Assembly (NCBI GenBank): GCA_033485155.1
Contig: JAWQJJ010000003.1
Coordinates: 248,001-312,000, forward strand
DNA from: Methanomassiliicoccus sp.
GTDB taxonomy: Archaea; Thermoplasmatota; Thermoplasmata; Methanomassiliicoccales; Methanomassiliicoccaceae
Length of the DNA stretch: 64,000 nucleotides
Reading direction: 5' to 3'
The translations under genes were made by a program, and so were the position numbers. Positions 34,149 to 46,154 of this stretch are shown one piece after another. Under the pieces are notes generated by a model, which was not told the origin of the DNA, searched no databases, and saw only the letters and a program-made list of their open reading frames with translations. The first letter of the stretch is position 1, and every line of letters begins with the position of its first letter.

Positions 34149-35747
34149 TCAGGACGGCGAGAGGCCTGACGTCTCGCTGGCGTCCACCGCCACATCTATC
34201 ACCGCCAGCTCGTCGTCCTTGAGGCATCGCGTCAGGACCTCCTCTAACTCTCTGCTCGATGATGCCCGGTAGCCGGCGACTCCCAACGACTTGGCATAAC
34301 CGACGAGGTCCGGGTTGCCGAATCGTACACCTATGCTGCGTCCGAACGCCTTCTCCTGCTTAATCCGGATCAATCCGAGCTCCGAGTCGTTCCACACCAC
34401 CACTACAAGGGGCGTCCCCTGCTCCTTGGCCGTGAGCAGCTCCATACCAGTCATGGCAAAGCTCCCGTCGCCGACCGAAGCCACGATCTTGCGCTCCGGG
34501 TTAACTAGCTTAGCGGCAATGGCCCATGGCACGCCGACGCCCATCGGTATCAGGGCATTGCTCATGAGCAGGGTGTTCTCCTTGTACACGGGGTATCGTT
34601 GAGCCATCCACAGCAGGTGGGCGCCCACGTCAGACACTGCGACATCCTCCTTCCCCAGCGCACTCCTGATCGCCCGCACTATCGCCTGCGGCTTCACCCC
34701 CCTGCCCGGATTAGGCACGGTGGCGAGCATTTCCTTCAGCTCAATTTTCAGGTCCGCGGTCCAGTTCTGACCGGCCGCACCGATTTCGCTTAATGCGCTC
34801 AGCATCGGGCGCACGTCCCCGATGACCTGGAGGTCCGGTTGGAATCCCGGGACGCGATTGCAAGGTGCCGCCGCCATGTACGCCACCTTCTTCGCCGTCC
34901 CGAAGTTCCAGTACAGCGGTTCGAACTCCACGATGTCGAAACCGACAAGGAGAACGAGGTCCGAAGCCTCGAACGCCCGCCTGACGAGGTCCGCCCTCCG
35001 CAGGCCTACGGTCCCCAAGCTCAGGGGATGATCGAACGGCACGCTCCCTGTTCCGAGCCAGGTCATGGCCACCGGAACGTTCCACCGCTCCGCGAATTTG
35101 ATCAGCTCGGCGGTCGCCCGTCCCCGGACCACGCCGCTGCCAGCGAGGATGATCGGGTGCTGGGACGCGGCGAGCCATTCTCTGACCTGGCTTACGTCCG
35201 GGGCCATCGCGCTCTCGGAAATGGGACGGGATGGGGGGGCCGGCTCCAAGCCGCTACCCTTCATAACGTCCTCCGGTAGCTCGAGGTACACCGGCCCCGG
35301 GCGCTCGGCGGCAGCCAGGGAGAACGCTTCCCTTGTCTTTCCGACCAATTCCTCCGCATTGGCCGGAGAAAGAACACCCTTGGTGATGGGACGGAACATG
35401 GACATGAGGTCCAGGTACTGCTTCCTCGTCGGGCGGTGGCATGAGTGGCTCAATTGCCCGCTCATCGCCACCATGGGACAATAGCCGAGATATGCTTCCC
35501 CGACCCCGATGACAATGTTCGCTGCTCCCGGGCCCAGGGTGGTCAAGCACGCCCCGGGCCTCGAGGTCAACCGCCCGACCATTCCGGCCATGAAGGCAGC
35601 GCTGCTCTCATGGCGAGTTAGAATAAAATCGATGTTCGAGCCGACCAAAGAGTCCATAAAGTCGAGGTTTTCCTCTCCCGGGATTCCGAACACGCGCTCT
35701 ACGCCCTGTTCCTCCAGGCACTTGACCAGAATGTCCGAACCTTTCAT
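34149..35747 (-). CDS. Acetolactate synthase-like ThDP-dependent enzyme
   Basis: A 532-residue member of the acetohydroxyacid synthase/pyruvate oxidase superfamily. The N-terminal PYR domain has GIPGEENLDFMDSL and the catalytic Glu in TRHESSAAFMAGM. The C-terminal PP domain binds ThDP-Mg with GDGSFAMTGMELLTA followed by VVVWNDSELGLIR. The middle domain keeps PGPVYLELPEDVMK. It would join two pyruvates to acetolactate, but related enzymes use other 2-oxo acids. No regulatory small subunit is adjacent. The start lies 9 bases after the nifB stop with GAGGTG before the ATG, so it is the second gene of a nifB operon. Confidence 0.82.
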   Translation of the reverse strand: MKGSDILVKCLEEQGVERVFGIPGEENLDFMDSLVGSNIDFILTRHESSAAFMAGMVGRLTSRPGACLTTLGPGAANIVIGVGEAYLGYCPMVAMSGQLSHSCHRPTRKQYLDLMSMFRPITKGVLSPANAEELVGKTREAFSLAAAERPGPVYLELPEDVMKGSGLEPAPPSRPISESAMAPDVSQVREWLAASQHPIILAGSGVVRGRATAELIKFAERWNVPVAMTWLGTGSVPFDHPLSLGTVGLRRADLVRRAFEASDLVLLVGFDIVEFEPLYWNFGTAKKVAYMAAAPCNRVPGFQPDLQVIGDVRPMLSALSEIGAAGQNWTADLKIELKEMLATVPNPGRGVKPQAIVRAIRSALGKEDVAVSDVGAHLLWMAQRYPVYKENTLLMSNALIPMGVGVPWAIAAKLVNPERKIVASVGDGSFAMTGMELLTAKEQGTPLVVVVWNDSELGLIRIKQEKAFGRSIGVRFGNPDLVGYAKSLGVAGYRASSSRELEEVLTRCLKDDELAVIDVAVDASETSGLSPS

Positions 35748-35756
35748 TTCCGCACC

Positions 35757-37052
35757 TCATTGAAAGGTGGCCGACCGCTCCTTGTAGATCGAATCCGCCG
35801 CCCGCCTCAACGCGTCATGTACGTCGCCATGATCTTCTATCGGTATCAGGCCGTTCTCCCGAATGACCTCGATCGCCGGCTCCCCGAACTTCGTCGAGAT
35901 CACCGCATCCATGCCTCTGAGCTTGACGGCCGTATCTTCGATCTTGGTGCGGTGACCGGGCCCGAACAGAGGGATCTCCTGCTGTTCTCGCACGTCGATG
36001 CTCTCCCCTTCGGAGATCTTGCCGGCCTCCACAGTATAGGTGCGGAACACCTCGGCCATGCCGAAGTGCTGATCCACGGCCCGGCCGTCGCCGGTGGCGA
36101 CAGCGATGCGGTATTTTGTTGCTCCCTCCAACTCCAGCGCCACCGGCTGTCCTTTCTCTGCACTGCTGCCGGAGCAGGTAAAGTGCGCGAACTCCGCCGA
36201 GCGGTCCTCGCCCAGGAGGCCGATGGCATCGGCACGGCACTGCCGGCAGTGCCTCATCTGCCGGATATCCACTTCGCACAAATCCTGCAGCTCCTTTCGC
36301 TGCTTCGCCGTCGGTGCCGGCAGGTTCTCGAACTTGGTGCCCGGCACCGGTATGAGCGGCAATATGTTGACAATGTACGCGCCGAGCTCCTTCGCCCTCT
36401 TGGCCACCGCCGGCAGGTGATCGGCGTTGATGCCGGGGATCAGAACAGAATTGACCTTGACCAGCATTCCCGCGTCCGCCGCCCTCTTGATCCCTTCCTG
36501 CTGGTTATTGAGGAGGATCGTTGCCGCCTCCACCCCGCGGTAGTTCTTGCCATCATAGTGGACGAAGTCATAGATGCGTGCGCCGACCTCGGGATCGATG
36601 GCGTTCATGGTAACGGTGAGGAAGCGCACGTTCAACGCCTTCAGCCGCTCGACGTTCTTCGGAAGGTTCAAGCCATTGGTACTGAGGCACAGCGTCATCT
36701 CCGGGAACTCTTTTCCGACCAGCTCCAGCGTCCGGAAGGTCTCCTCGTTCGCCAACGGGTCTCCGGGACCGGCGATGCCGATTACGCTGAGGTGCGGCAC
36801 CTTGCTCTTGACGAAGCGTACCTTCTCCACCGCCTGCTCCGGGGTCAGGACCTCCGAGGTGACGCCAGGGCGCGATTCGTTGGTGCAGTCGTACTTGCGG
36901 TTGCAGAAGTTGCACTGGATGTTGCACTTCGGCGCTATCGGCAGGTGCATGCGGGCGAACTGGCGGTGAGCACATTCGTTGTAACAGGGATGCGTCTCCA
37001 GCATCGCCTTCAGGTCTGGCCTGTCCTTGGTGTCCATCTCCCTCGTCATCAC
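35757..37052 (-). CDS. nifB: NifB radical-SAM FeMo-cofactor precursor synthase
   Basis: A 431-residue radical SAM enzyme that builds the carbide-containing [8Fe-9S-C] precursor of nitrogenase cofactors. The N-terminal HPCYNECAHRQFARMHL and the SAM cluster motif CNIQCNFCNRKYDC are diagnostic, as is the later RHCRQCRADAIGLLGED. The C-terminal third (RIAVATGDGRAVDQHFGMAE on) is a NifX/NafY-like cofactor-binding domain, an architecture seen in part of the archaeal NifB set. No nifHDK genes are in the window. In methanogens NifB can occur without nitrogen fixation genes nearby. It precedes the acetolactate-synthase-like gene. Confidence 0.93.
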   Translation of the reverse strand: MMTREMDTKDRPDLKAMLETHPCYNECAHRQFARMHLPIAPKCNIQCNFCNRKYDCTNESRPGVTSEVLTPEQAVEKVRFVKSKVPHLSVIGIAGPGDPLANEETFRTLELVGKEFPEMTLCLSTNGLNLPKNVERLKALNVRFLTVTMNAIDPEVGARIYDFVHYDGKNYRGVEAATILLNNQQEGIKRAADAGMLVKVNSVLIPGINADHLPAVAKRAKELGAYIVNILPLIPVPGTKFENLPAPTAKQRKELQDLCEVDIRQMRHCRQCRADAIGLLGEDRSAEFAHFTCSGSSAEKGQPVALELEGATKYRIAVATGDGRAVDQHFGMAEVFRTYTVEAGKISEGESIDVREQQEIPLFGPGHRTKIEDTAVKLRGMDAVISTKFGEPAIEVIRENGLIPIEDHGDVHDALRRAADSIYKERSATFQ

Positions 37053-37191
37053 GATGCACTTTAACGATTATAACCGATGCCCCTTACCCGTTTCGGACCT
37101 TTGAAGGGACGGCAGCTCCAAGATGCCCTCCAGATCGGGGAAGGCCGCGACAGCCAAAGCTTCAAGAATTCCGTTTACCTAGACCGAGGCG

Positions 37192-37593
37192 ATGCAGGAC
37201 GAAACCCAGATACGAAGGCTCCTGGAGATGATGAACCGTCATGTGCCGTCCAGGAGGACCTCTCTGACCGACCTCCTGAAAGCCCAAGATCCCGAGTACC
37301 AGAGCAAGGATGGCATCCACTACCGTATCAAGAGGAACGAGCTGGAGTATCTGTCCACCATCGTCGATCCCTGGGACCAGCCGAAGCTAAAGCTGCCGAT
37401 CATCATCATGACCGACACCGGGGATGAGGCGGGGGGTGCCTGGAAGATCCTGGGGAGGGTCGAGGTCAAGGTCGTGTCCCAGATCGTAGGAAGAGAGCCG
37501 GAGTTCCCTGATCAGATGAGGCTGTTCCATCCCCACATGGTGAAGCTCAGGACCGTGCTGCCGACGGCTACCACAACGATGTTCTCTCCGTGA
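37192..37593 (+). CDS. UPF0216 (DUF61) protein
   Basis: A 133-residue archaeal protein of the UPF0216 family. Recognisable stretches are LLEMMNRHVPSRRTSLTDLL and YRIKRNELEYLSTIVDPW. The family is conserved in Euryarchaeota without a known function. It is divergent from nifB and followed by DUF763 in the same direction 64 bases later. Confidence 0.8.
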   Translation: MQDETQIRRLLEMMNRHVPSRRTSLTDLLKAQDPEYQSKDGIHYRIKRNELEYLSTIVDPWDQPKLKLPIIIMTDTGDEAGGAWKILGRVEVKVVSQIVGREPEFPDQMRLFHPHMVKLRTVLPTATTTMFSP

Positions 37594-37657
37594 AACATCG
37601 AGATTTTCATCCAACCCCGGCAAACGCTTATGCTTATGACCGATCGTCAGTGATCGC

Positions 37658-38758
37658 ATGTCCCGCACCGGGATCACCGATCTACCGTTGCACAACGGCA
37701 GCGCGCCGCGCTGGCTGTTCAACCGGATGGTCAAGCTGGCCGGGGCCATCTCCGACGTCATGCTCCTGGAGTGCGGGAGCGAGGAGTACCTGCGCCGGCT
37801 AGCGGACCCCTTCTGGTTCCAGGCGTTCTCTTGCGTGCTGGGCTTCGATTGGCACTCCTCCGGAACCACCACCGTCACCTGCGGAGCACTGAAGAAAGCG
37901 CTGGAGGGCCGCAAGGACCTGGTGGTGGTCGGCGGGAAAGGAAAGGTATCTCTGAGGACTCCGGACGAGATTGCCTTCCACGCCGACCTGTGCGACATGT
38001 CGGAGGAAGACCAGCAGAGGCTGGTCTATGTGTCCCGCATGTGCGCCAAGGTCGACAGCGCTGCGATCCAGGACGGTCACCGCCTGTACCATCACGCCCT
38101 GGCCTTTGACGGTGAGGGTCACTGGACAGTGGTCCAGCAGGGGATGTCCGATGTCAGCGGGTACGCTCGCCGGTACCAGTGGAACAGCGGGATGGCACGC
38201 CATTTCGTAGAGGAGCCGCACACCGCCATCCTGGGCAGCCGGGTGGAGGAAACTTTGGACATGACCGCCGGGGCATCCGGCGAATCTAGGAGAGTGGCAG
38301 TGGACCTGGTGTGCGACGGGATTGAGCACGTGGAGAAGGACATCCTGCTAGTGGCCGAGGGGCAAAGCACTCTGGACGAGTGGTGCGGGGGGCAGCCGCT
38401 GAAGCTGCACATGCCCCGCACGGTGAACTGGAGGGCGCTGAGATCAGCGTACGAGTTCCAGCCGTCCAGTTACGAGGAGTTGTTGGCCATCAGGGGGGTT
38501 GGTCCATCGGCAATCCGGGCCCTGGCTCTGACCGGGGAGCTGGTGTACGGGGCTGAGCCGAGCTGGAAGGACCCCGTGAAGTTCTCCTTCGCGGTCGGCG
38601 GCAAGGACGGCGTACCCTATCCCGTGGACCGCAGGGCGATGGATCAGGCCATCGACTACCTGACCAAGGGCGTGGAGGAGGCCAAGGTCAAGAAGCGGGA
38701 GAAGCTGGAGGCAGTGCAGCGACTTCGGGCAATGGTGCCCCCGGACTTCGAGCGCTGA
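37658..38758 (+). CDS. DUF763 family protein
   Basis: A 366-residue protein with the DUF763 start RTGITDLPLHNGSAPRWLFNRM (read in parts) and family stretches LECGSEEYLRRLADPFWFQA, DWHSSGTTTVTCGALKKAL and LLAIRGVGPSAIRALALTGEL. The last is a helix-hairpin-helix-like motif, so nucleic-acid contact is plausible. The family occurs in archaea and some thermophilic bacteria and has no established role. Confidence 0.82.
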   Translation: MSRTGITDLPLHNGSAPRWLFNRMVKLAGAISDVMLLECGSEEYLRRLADPFWFQAFSCVLGFDWHSSGTTTVTCGALKKALEGRKDLVVVGGKGKVSLRTPDEIAFHADLCDMSEEDQQRLVYVSRMCAKVDSAAIQDGHRLYHHALAFDGEGHWTVVQQGMSDVSGYARRYQWNSGMARHFVEEPHTAILGSRVEETLDMTAGASGESRRVAVDLVCDGIEHVEKDILLVAEGQSTLDEWCGGQPLKLHMPRTVNWRALRSAYEFQPSSYEELLAIRGVGPSAIRALALTGELVYGAEPSWKDPVKFSFAVGGKDGVPYPVDRRAMDQAIDYLTKGVEEAKVKKREKLEAVQRLRAMVPPDFER

Positions 38759-38800
38759 CCCAGGCAAAGATACTTGATTCTCCTTCCCTTCACCGTGACG

Positions 38801-39364
38801 ATGGCCAAGGGAAAGAAGGCGTTCGACGAGACCAAGGGCGAGCTGCTGTACACCGAAACGATACCGAAGAAGTTGCAGCCTAGAAAGGTCCTGGCAGGTT
38901 GGAGGTGGTCCCTGTTCGAGAACCTCGGCAGGATGGCCGAGATCGTCCTCTTCATCTATCTCATTTACCTGGCGACATCGAAGGACCTCTCCGACGGAAC
39001 GACCGTTCGTAACCTCCTCATGGGAGTTGTCGCGCTCGTGCTCATGTTCTACGTCACTGAGGTCATAAGCCCACGGGGCCGCCGAATGAGCTATCCGGTT
39101 AAGGTCTGGTCCAGGGGCCTGGAGGTCCACACCTCTTTCCTCGAAGAGGTGAGGGGATTCCCCGGGTTCATTCCCAAGGAAAGGATCTCCAAGATCCTCG
39201 TTCGCCGGATAGAGATCAACATCAAGGACAGGACGGATGAAATGCCGACCAACCTCAAACTTGTATTGTCCAGCGGTAAGGTCCTCGACCTCGGTCGACG
39301 TAACTACAACGAACTGGACAACATAATCAAGCTCATGAAGGAGAAGTACGGCGTCTCCGAGTGA
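38801..39364 (+). CDS. Membrane protein with PH-like domain
   Basis: A protein of about 187 residues with two membrane segments (AEIVLFIYLIYLA and LLMGVVALVLMFYVTEVI), followed by a globular tail that looks PH-like (GLEVHTSFLEEVRGFPGFIP, KLVLSSGKVLDLGRRNYNE). The start at 38801 is preferred over the open frame from 38774 because GTGA precedes it and the product begins MAKGKKAF. Function is unknown. Confidence 0.5.
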   Translation: MAKGKKAFDETKGELLYTETIPKKLQPRKVLAGWRWSLFENLGRMAEIVLFIYLIYLATSKDLSDGTTVRNLLMGVVALVLMFYVTEVISPRGRRMSYPVKVWSRGLEVHTSFLEEVRGFPGFIPKERISKILVRRIEINIKDRTDEMPTNLKLVLSSGKVLDLGRRNYNELDNIIKLMKEKYGVSE

Positions 39365-39390
39365 GCATTTTTCATATTGCCCTGTAAACG

Positions 39391-40389
39391 GTGTTCGAGC
39401 CTGACTGGACCAAGCATTATGCCCACCGGCGGGTATGGCCTCGGGGGATCATGGACGAAGAGGTCGCCAAGTGGCTGATCGAAGGCGAGTATTGGATGAG
39501 GCATGCGTTCGAGAAGCAACTGCTAGGCCTGCCAGGGAGGCCGGCTGAGGCCATTCGAGAACAGGGAATCGCCGCCGTCATAAAGAGACTTAAGGACGAT
39601 AAGGTCGGATTGCAGGGGTTGAAGACCGGTCAAGTCCCCTACACCAGTACCGGCAATGCATTCTGGGATCTGTACTTCCTAGCAGATATTGGCCTCACCA
39701 TCCATGATCTGGGCCTCGAACGGGAGGTCGAGGAAATCCTCAACCTGCAGCGGGAGGACGGCTCGTTCGTCTTTCAAAATAACATGAAGCCCCGCTATTA
39801 CTGCATCTCGGCCATCCTGCTCTCTTCGCTGGCCCGAATGGGCTATAAAAACGACCCCCGGTTGAAGAAGTTCGTCGAGCTATTACTCAAGGATCAGCGT
39901 CTAGATGGTGGGTGGCATTGTGCTATGAATCGAGCAAGAGGGGAGAAACTAGAGTCCACGGAATCATGCCCCATGGATAACCTCAACATACTGATGCTCC
40001 TCGGGCAGTACGATAAATTTCGGGACGATCCGCAGATGAACGGGGCCATCGACCTCATCTTGGACCATTGGGCCCGCCGAGCTGAGCCATGGCGACCATA
40101 TGGATTCGGAATCGGAACCCAATTTACAAAACTGAGGTACCCCGAAGTGAAATATGGGATTCTCAGGGTGCTTGATGCCCTATCGCTGTTTCCCCATGCA
40201 ACTAAAAATCCAAGATTCCAGGACATGCTGGACAATGTGATCGCTAAATCCAAGGGCGGCAGATATTATGCGGAGTCGGTGTCCCGTTCGTATACTGACT
40301 TCGACTTTGGTCAGACAAGAACACCTAGCAGATGGATCACATTCGTCGTTAAAAGAACTCAAGATCGCTGCATGTCCAGCTTCCGCTGA
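39391..40389 (+). CDS. Terpenoid-cyclase/prenyltransferase-fold protein
   Basis: A protein of 332 residues rich in alpha-helical pairs with QREDGSFVFQN and KDQRLDGGWHCAMN, the QW-like repeats of the alpha/alpha-toroid fold shared by squalene cyclases, prenyltransferase beta subunits and complement-like proteins. The DxDD motif of cyclases is absent and no zinc-ligand set is clear, so it may be non-catalytic or of another specificity. It starts with GTG at 39391; an ATG at 39451 after CGGGGGATC is an alternative. The 3' end is 110 bases from the 23S processing stem. Confidence 0.55.
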   Translation: MFEPDWTKHYAHRRVWPRGIMDEEVAKWLIEGEYWMRHAFEKQLLGLPGRPAEAIREQGIAAVIKRLKDDKVGLQGLKTGQVPYTSTGNAFWDLYFLADIGLTIHDLGLEREVEEILNLQREDGSFVFQNNMKPRYYCISAILLSSLARMGYKNDPRLKKFVELLLKDQRLDGGWHCAMNRARGEKLESTESCPMDNLNILMLLGQYDKFRDDPQMNGAIDLILDHWARRAEPWRPYGFGIGTQFTKLRYPEVKYGILRVLDALSLFPHATKNPRFQDMLDNVIAKSKGGRYYAESVSRSYTDFDFGQTRTPSRWITFVVKRTQDRCMSSFR

Positions 40390-40501
40390 TCAAGCAGTGA
40401 AATGTTATCATGCAATAACTTCCACCATTGACTGTTAGAACCATTTACAACAATTTCAGTTATAGAATGATTAAAAATTATAGAATTTGGAAGAGTTGAA
40501 C

Positions 40502-40521
40502 CATACGCAATTCGATTGACT

Positions 40522-40534
<13 letters not shown>
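40502..40534 (-). repeat. 3' arm of the pre-23S rRNA processing stem
   Basis: Inverted repeat with 43460-43492. Two 13-base arms (outer 40502-40514, inner 40522-40534) pair with the other side, 12 of 13 Watson-Crick plus one G-U for the outer and 13 of 13 for the inner. The seven bases between pair as a short central helix with three-base bulges, a bulge-helix-bulge. The inner arm includes the conserved terminal helix 1 of 23S rRNA. Confidence 0.75.
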
Positions 40535-43459
<2,925 letters not shown>

Positions 43460-43472
<13 letters not shown>

Positions 43473-43492
43473 ACACGTCCGAATTGCATATG
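43460..43492 (-). repeat. 5' arm of the pre-23S rRNA processing stem
   Basis: Partner of 40502-40534. On the RNA the order is outer arm, central helix (GAC, pairing with GTC), three-base bulge TGT, inner arm; the other strand has inner arm, central helix, bulge AAT, outer arm. That is the topology of substrates of the archaeal splicing endonuclease. Confidence 0.72.
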
Positions 43493-43636
43493 ATTGGTTA
43501 TCATCAAACGCGAGACCTCTTCCAAATCCCGCTATTCTCCTCCACTTCCCCGAAAAGGATCGCTTTCCGGGTGCATCAAAGTGAACTTCTGTGGTCGTTT
43601 TTGTATTCGACCGCAGCCCCCCTTCATGTCTGAAGG

Positions 43637-43650
43637 GGTATATATAGGTT
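43637..43650 (-). promoter_or_regulatory. Proximal TATA-like element of the 23S gene
   Basis: CCTATATATACC, read leftward, lies 145 bases before the 5' processing arm and directly before a perfect eight-base-pair hairpin. Confidence 0.4.
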
Positions 43651-43718
43651 GCCATACCGGCAGACCCTATTGCTCCGAAACCACTTGGGTTCCGGGCCTT
43701 CCCACCTAAGCACTCATT

Positions 43719-43733
43719 GTATATAAGGCTTTT
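43719..43733 (-). promoter_or_regulatory. Second TATA box of the 23S gene
   Basis: AAAAGCCTTATATAC, read leftward. The DNA downstream (43689-43711) repeats the module found after the next TATA box. Confidence 0.5.
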
Positions 43734-43846
43734 GTAGGGGGTTCTGCCCCGTCATGCATCGTTTCCGACACATGCCAGTCGTATAGGTCAACACCTATGC
43801 CCGATACATTTGCTCCGTTTCGGGCTTTTCCAGCTAAGCTGCTGTC

Positions 43847-43860
43847 CTATTTATACTTTT
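43847..43860 (-). promoter_or_regulatory. Third TATA box of the 23S gene
   Basis: AAAAGTATAAATAG, read leftward: a near-consensus archaeal BRE/TATA element. The module CTTAGCTGGAAAAGCCCG follows it. Confidence 0.6.
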
Positions 43861-43941
43861 CCTGACCTCTGTATTGCCATATATTGCAGGTAGTGACTGC
43901 ATCCCGCACACAGGCAAGGGGCTCATATCGTCCGACGTAGG

Positions 43942-43958
43942 TGTTATACCTTTTCCTG
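43942..43958 (-). promoter_or_regulatory. Distal TATA-like element of the 23S gene
   Basis: TCAGGAAAAGGTATAAC, read leftward, shares TCAGGAAAAG(G)TATAA with the box at 43847, suggesting a further tandem start. Confidence 0.4.
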
Positions 43959-44021
43959 ATGAACGCGTAAATCAGGAATGAACAACAGAAAAGATAATGA
44001 TATAATATATTGAGATCGCCG

Positions 44022-44882
44022 CTATCTGCTCCCTGCAACCAGCTTAGATATCCTCCAGGGAGTATCCGCCACCCTCGCTCCGGCCCCCTCCAGGGCCGCG
44101 ATCTTGCTCCGTGCGGTCCCCCGCCCGCGGGACACCAACGCCCCGGCGTGGCCCATCTTGCGGCCCGGCGGAGCAGTGAGGCCGGCAATGTACGCCACCA
44201 CCGGCTTGCTCATCCTGCTTCGGATGAACTCAGCCGCCTCCTCCTCGGCGCCTCCGCCGATCTCCCCGATGAGCACGACGGCCGAGGTACCGTCGTCCGC
44301 CTCGAACATTCGCAGGGCTTCGACAAAAGAAGTCCCTACCACCGGGTCGCCGCCGATCCCGATGCAGGTCGATTGCCCTAGCCCGGCACGCGACAGCGAG
44401 CTTACGACCTCATAGGTTAGCGTACCGCTCCTCGACACCACCCCAACGGAGCCCTCTTGGAAGATTTCATTCGGCATTATGCCTGCCTTACCTCGGCCAG
44501 GGGCAGCTATCCCTGGGCAATTGGGACCGATGATCCGCCCACCCTTGAGCCGGGCATATTGGATCACGGTCATGGCATCATGTACCGGCACGTGCTCGGT
44601 GACCATCACCACCGTTCCTATACCCGCCTCCAATGCCTCCAGGGCGCTGTCCGCCGCGGCGCGTGGGGGAACGAACACGACCGACACGTCGGCCCCGTGC
44701 TCGTCGACCGCCCCCTGCACCGAATCATAGACCGGGACGCCTTCCACCGAGGTCCCGCCCTTGCCCGGCGTGACTCCGGCAACCACTTCGGTCCCGAAGT
44801 CCAACATCGCCCGGGCATGATATCTGCCCTGGTGGCCGGTGATGCCCTGCACCACGACTCTGGTCCCGCGATCCATGATCAT
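44022..44882 (-). CDS. sucD: Succinyl-CoA synthetase alpha subunit
   Basis: The subunit that binds CoA and carries the phosphohistidine, 286 residues. It has the N-terminal CoA fold (VVVQGITGHQGRYHARAML), IIGPNCPGIAAPGRGKAGIM and the active His in PGRKMGHAGALVSRG near residue 246. With SucC it interconverts succinyl-CoA and succinate with NDP phosphorylation in the (often incomplete) TCA cycle. Its start lies four bases after the sucC stop. It ends about 160 bases before the upstream 23S promoters on the same strand. Confidence 0.93.
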   Translation of the reverse strand: MIMDRGTRVVVQGITGHQGRYHARAMLDFGTEVVAGVTPGKGGTSVEGVPVYDSVQGAVDEHGADVSVVFVPPRAAADSALEALEAGIGTVVMVTEHVPVHDAMTVIQYARLKGGRIIGPNCPGIAAPGRGKAGIMPNEIFQEGSVGVVSRSGTLTYEVVSSLSRAGLGQSTCIGIGGDPVVGTSFVEALRMFEADDGTSAVVLIGEIGGGAEEEAAEFIRSRMSKPVVAYIAGLTAPPGRKMGHAGALVSRGRGTARSKIAALEGAGARVADTPWRISKLVAGSR

Positions 44883-44886
44883 CTCC

Positions 44887-45981
44887 CTACCTTCTTGCCA
44901 CCGCGTCCATGACCGCTCCCTCTAGCTCGGTATGGGCGGCTAGGCCTTCCGACCTCAGCATGTCCTGGGCCTGCTCTTCATTAATGCCACGTATCCGCAC
45001 CACAATAGTCGGCGGGGCCACCATACCTGCGAGGGCCTCGAGCAGCCCCCGGGCCACGGTATCGCATTTGGTCATCGCCCCAAAGATGTTCACCAGAATG
45101 ACCTTCTGTCCAGACCGCGCCATGATCTCGAAGGCCCGCCTCACCCTCGCCGGGTCGTCGGTTCCGCCTAGATCCATGAACGCCCCTGCGTCACCGCCGT
45201 GCAGCGATAGCGAGTCGAGGGTGGCCATGGTCAAGCCGGCCCCGTTGGCGATGACCCCAATATCCCCATCCAGACGCACGAATGCTAGACCTTCGGCTCG
45301 CGCCACGCCCTCCAGCTCATCCCCGCTCGTCGGCGGGAGCTCGAGGTCCGGATGGCGGAAGAGCGAGTCGTCGTTGATCGATATCTTGGAATCCGCAGCC
45401 ACCAGCGCGCCGTCCGTCGCCAGGATGAGAGGGTTTACCTCCACCAGGTCGCAGTCGATGGAGGTGAACAGCTCCCAAAGGTTCGTTACAAGGTTCCTCA
45501 CCTCGGCCTCCCGGTCTTTCAGGCCGAGCGCTATGGCGATTCCCCTGGTCACGTATTGCCGAACCCCAAGGAAGGGGTGAAGCGTCCAGCGTTGGATGAT
45601 CGAGGCGTCCAGCGTTTCAACCTCGATGCCCCCGGAAGCGGAGGCGACGAGGACCGGAAGACCTAGCGATCGGTCGATAGAGATACTAAGGTACATCTCC
45701 CTGGCCACGGGAACGGCCTCCTCGATGAGGATTTTGGTGACCTCGTGGCCGGACACCGTAGCGCCCAGCAGCGCGGAGACGGCCGGGCCGATATCCTCCT
45801 CGTGCATTACCTTCTTTACTCCTCCGCCCTTGCCCCTGCCCCCGGCCGGCACCAAGGCCTTGACCATTGCCGGCCCGGTGATGCCTACCGCCTGCTCAGG
45901 AACGGAGACGGTACGTCCGGACGGCACCTTGATCCCGTGTTCTCGGAACAGCCTCTTCCCCTGGTCCTCAAGGAGCATCAT
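44887..45981 (-). CDS. sucC: Succinyl-CoA synthetase beta subunit
   Basis: The nucleotide-binding subunit, 364 residues. An ATP-grasp domain (LLEDQGKRLFREHGIKVPSG, KALVPAGGRGKGGGVKKV) is followed by the ligase domain with GAGLTMATLDSLSLHGGDAG and the DLGGTDDPARV loop. It is slightly shorter than the usual 380-390 residues. First gene of a sucC-sucD operon. Confidence 0.93.
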   Translation of the reverse strand: MMLLEDQGKRLFREHGIKVPSGRTVSVPEQAVGITGPAMVKALVPAGGRGKGGGVKKVMHEEDIGPAVSALLGATVSGHEVTKILIEEAVPVAREMYLSISIDRSLGLPVLVASASGGIEVETLDASIIQRWTLHPFLGVRQYVTRGIAIALGLKDREAEVRNLVTNLWELFTSIDCDLVEVNPLILATDGALVAADSKISINDDSLFRHPDLELPPTSGDELEGVARAEGLAFVRLDGDIGVIANGAGLTMATLDSLSLHGGDAGAFMDLGGTDDPARVRRAFEIMARSGQKVILVNIFGAMTKCDTVARGLLEALAGMVAPPTIVVRIRGINEEQAQDMLRSEGLAAHTELEGAVMDAVARR

Positions 45982-46154
45982 GCGATGAAGTGAATCGAGA
46001 GCATGCCTGATATCCTTTCCCGCTGCGGCACATGGTTCGACGAACGACGAATTTTATTCCCCCATTACGATTGGAGTACCGAAGACGCAAGCGTTGTCCC
46101 GGCGGCCCTCGTTCGGCATCCGACGTAGAAAAATTCTCCTGTAATTTTCATTTC

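Larger units (their letters stand above)
43493..44021 (-). other. 23S rRNA leader and promoter region
   Basis: It contains at least three and probably four TATA-like elements reading toward the 23S gene, a partly duplicated module around two of them and a strong hairpin (43619-43638, CCCCTTCA/TGAAGGGG). No protein gene or 5S rRNA was found in it. Confidence 0.6.

Noticed and set aside
43660-43860. Possible 5S or 7S RNA upstream of the 23S gene
   Set aside because: The conserved 5S core and the SRP helix 8 motif are absent; the resemblance between two segments is explained by promoter-module duplication.
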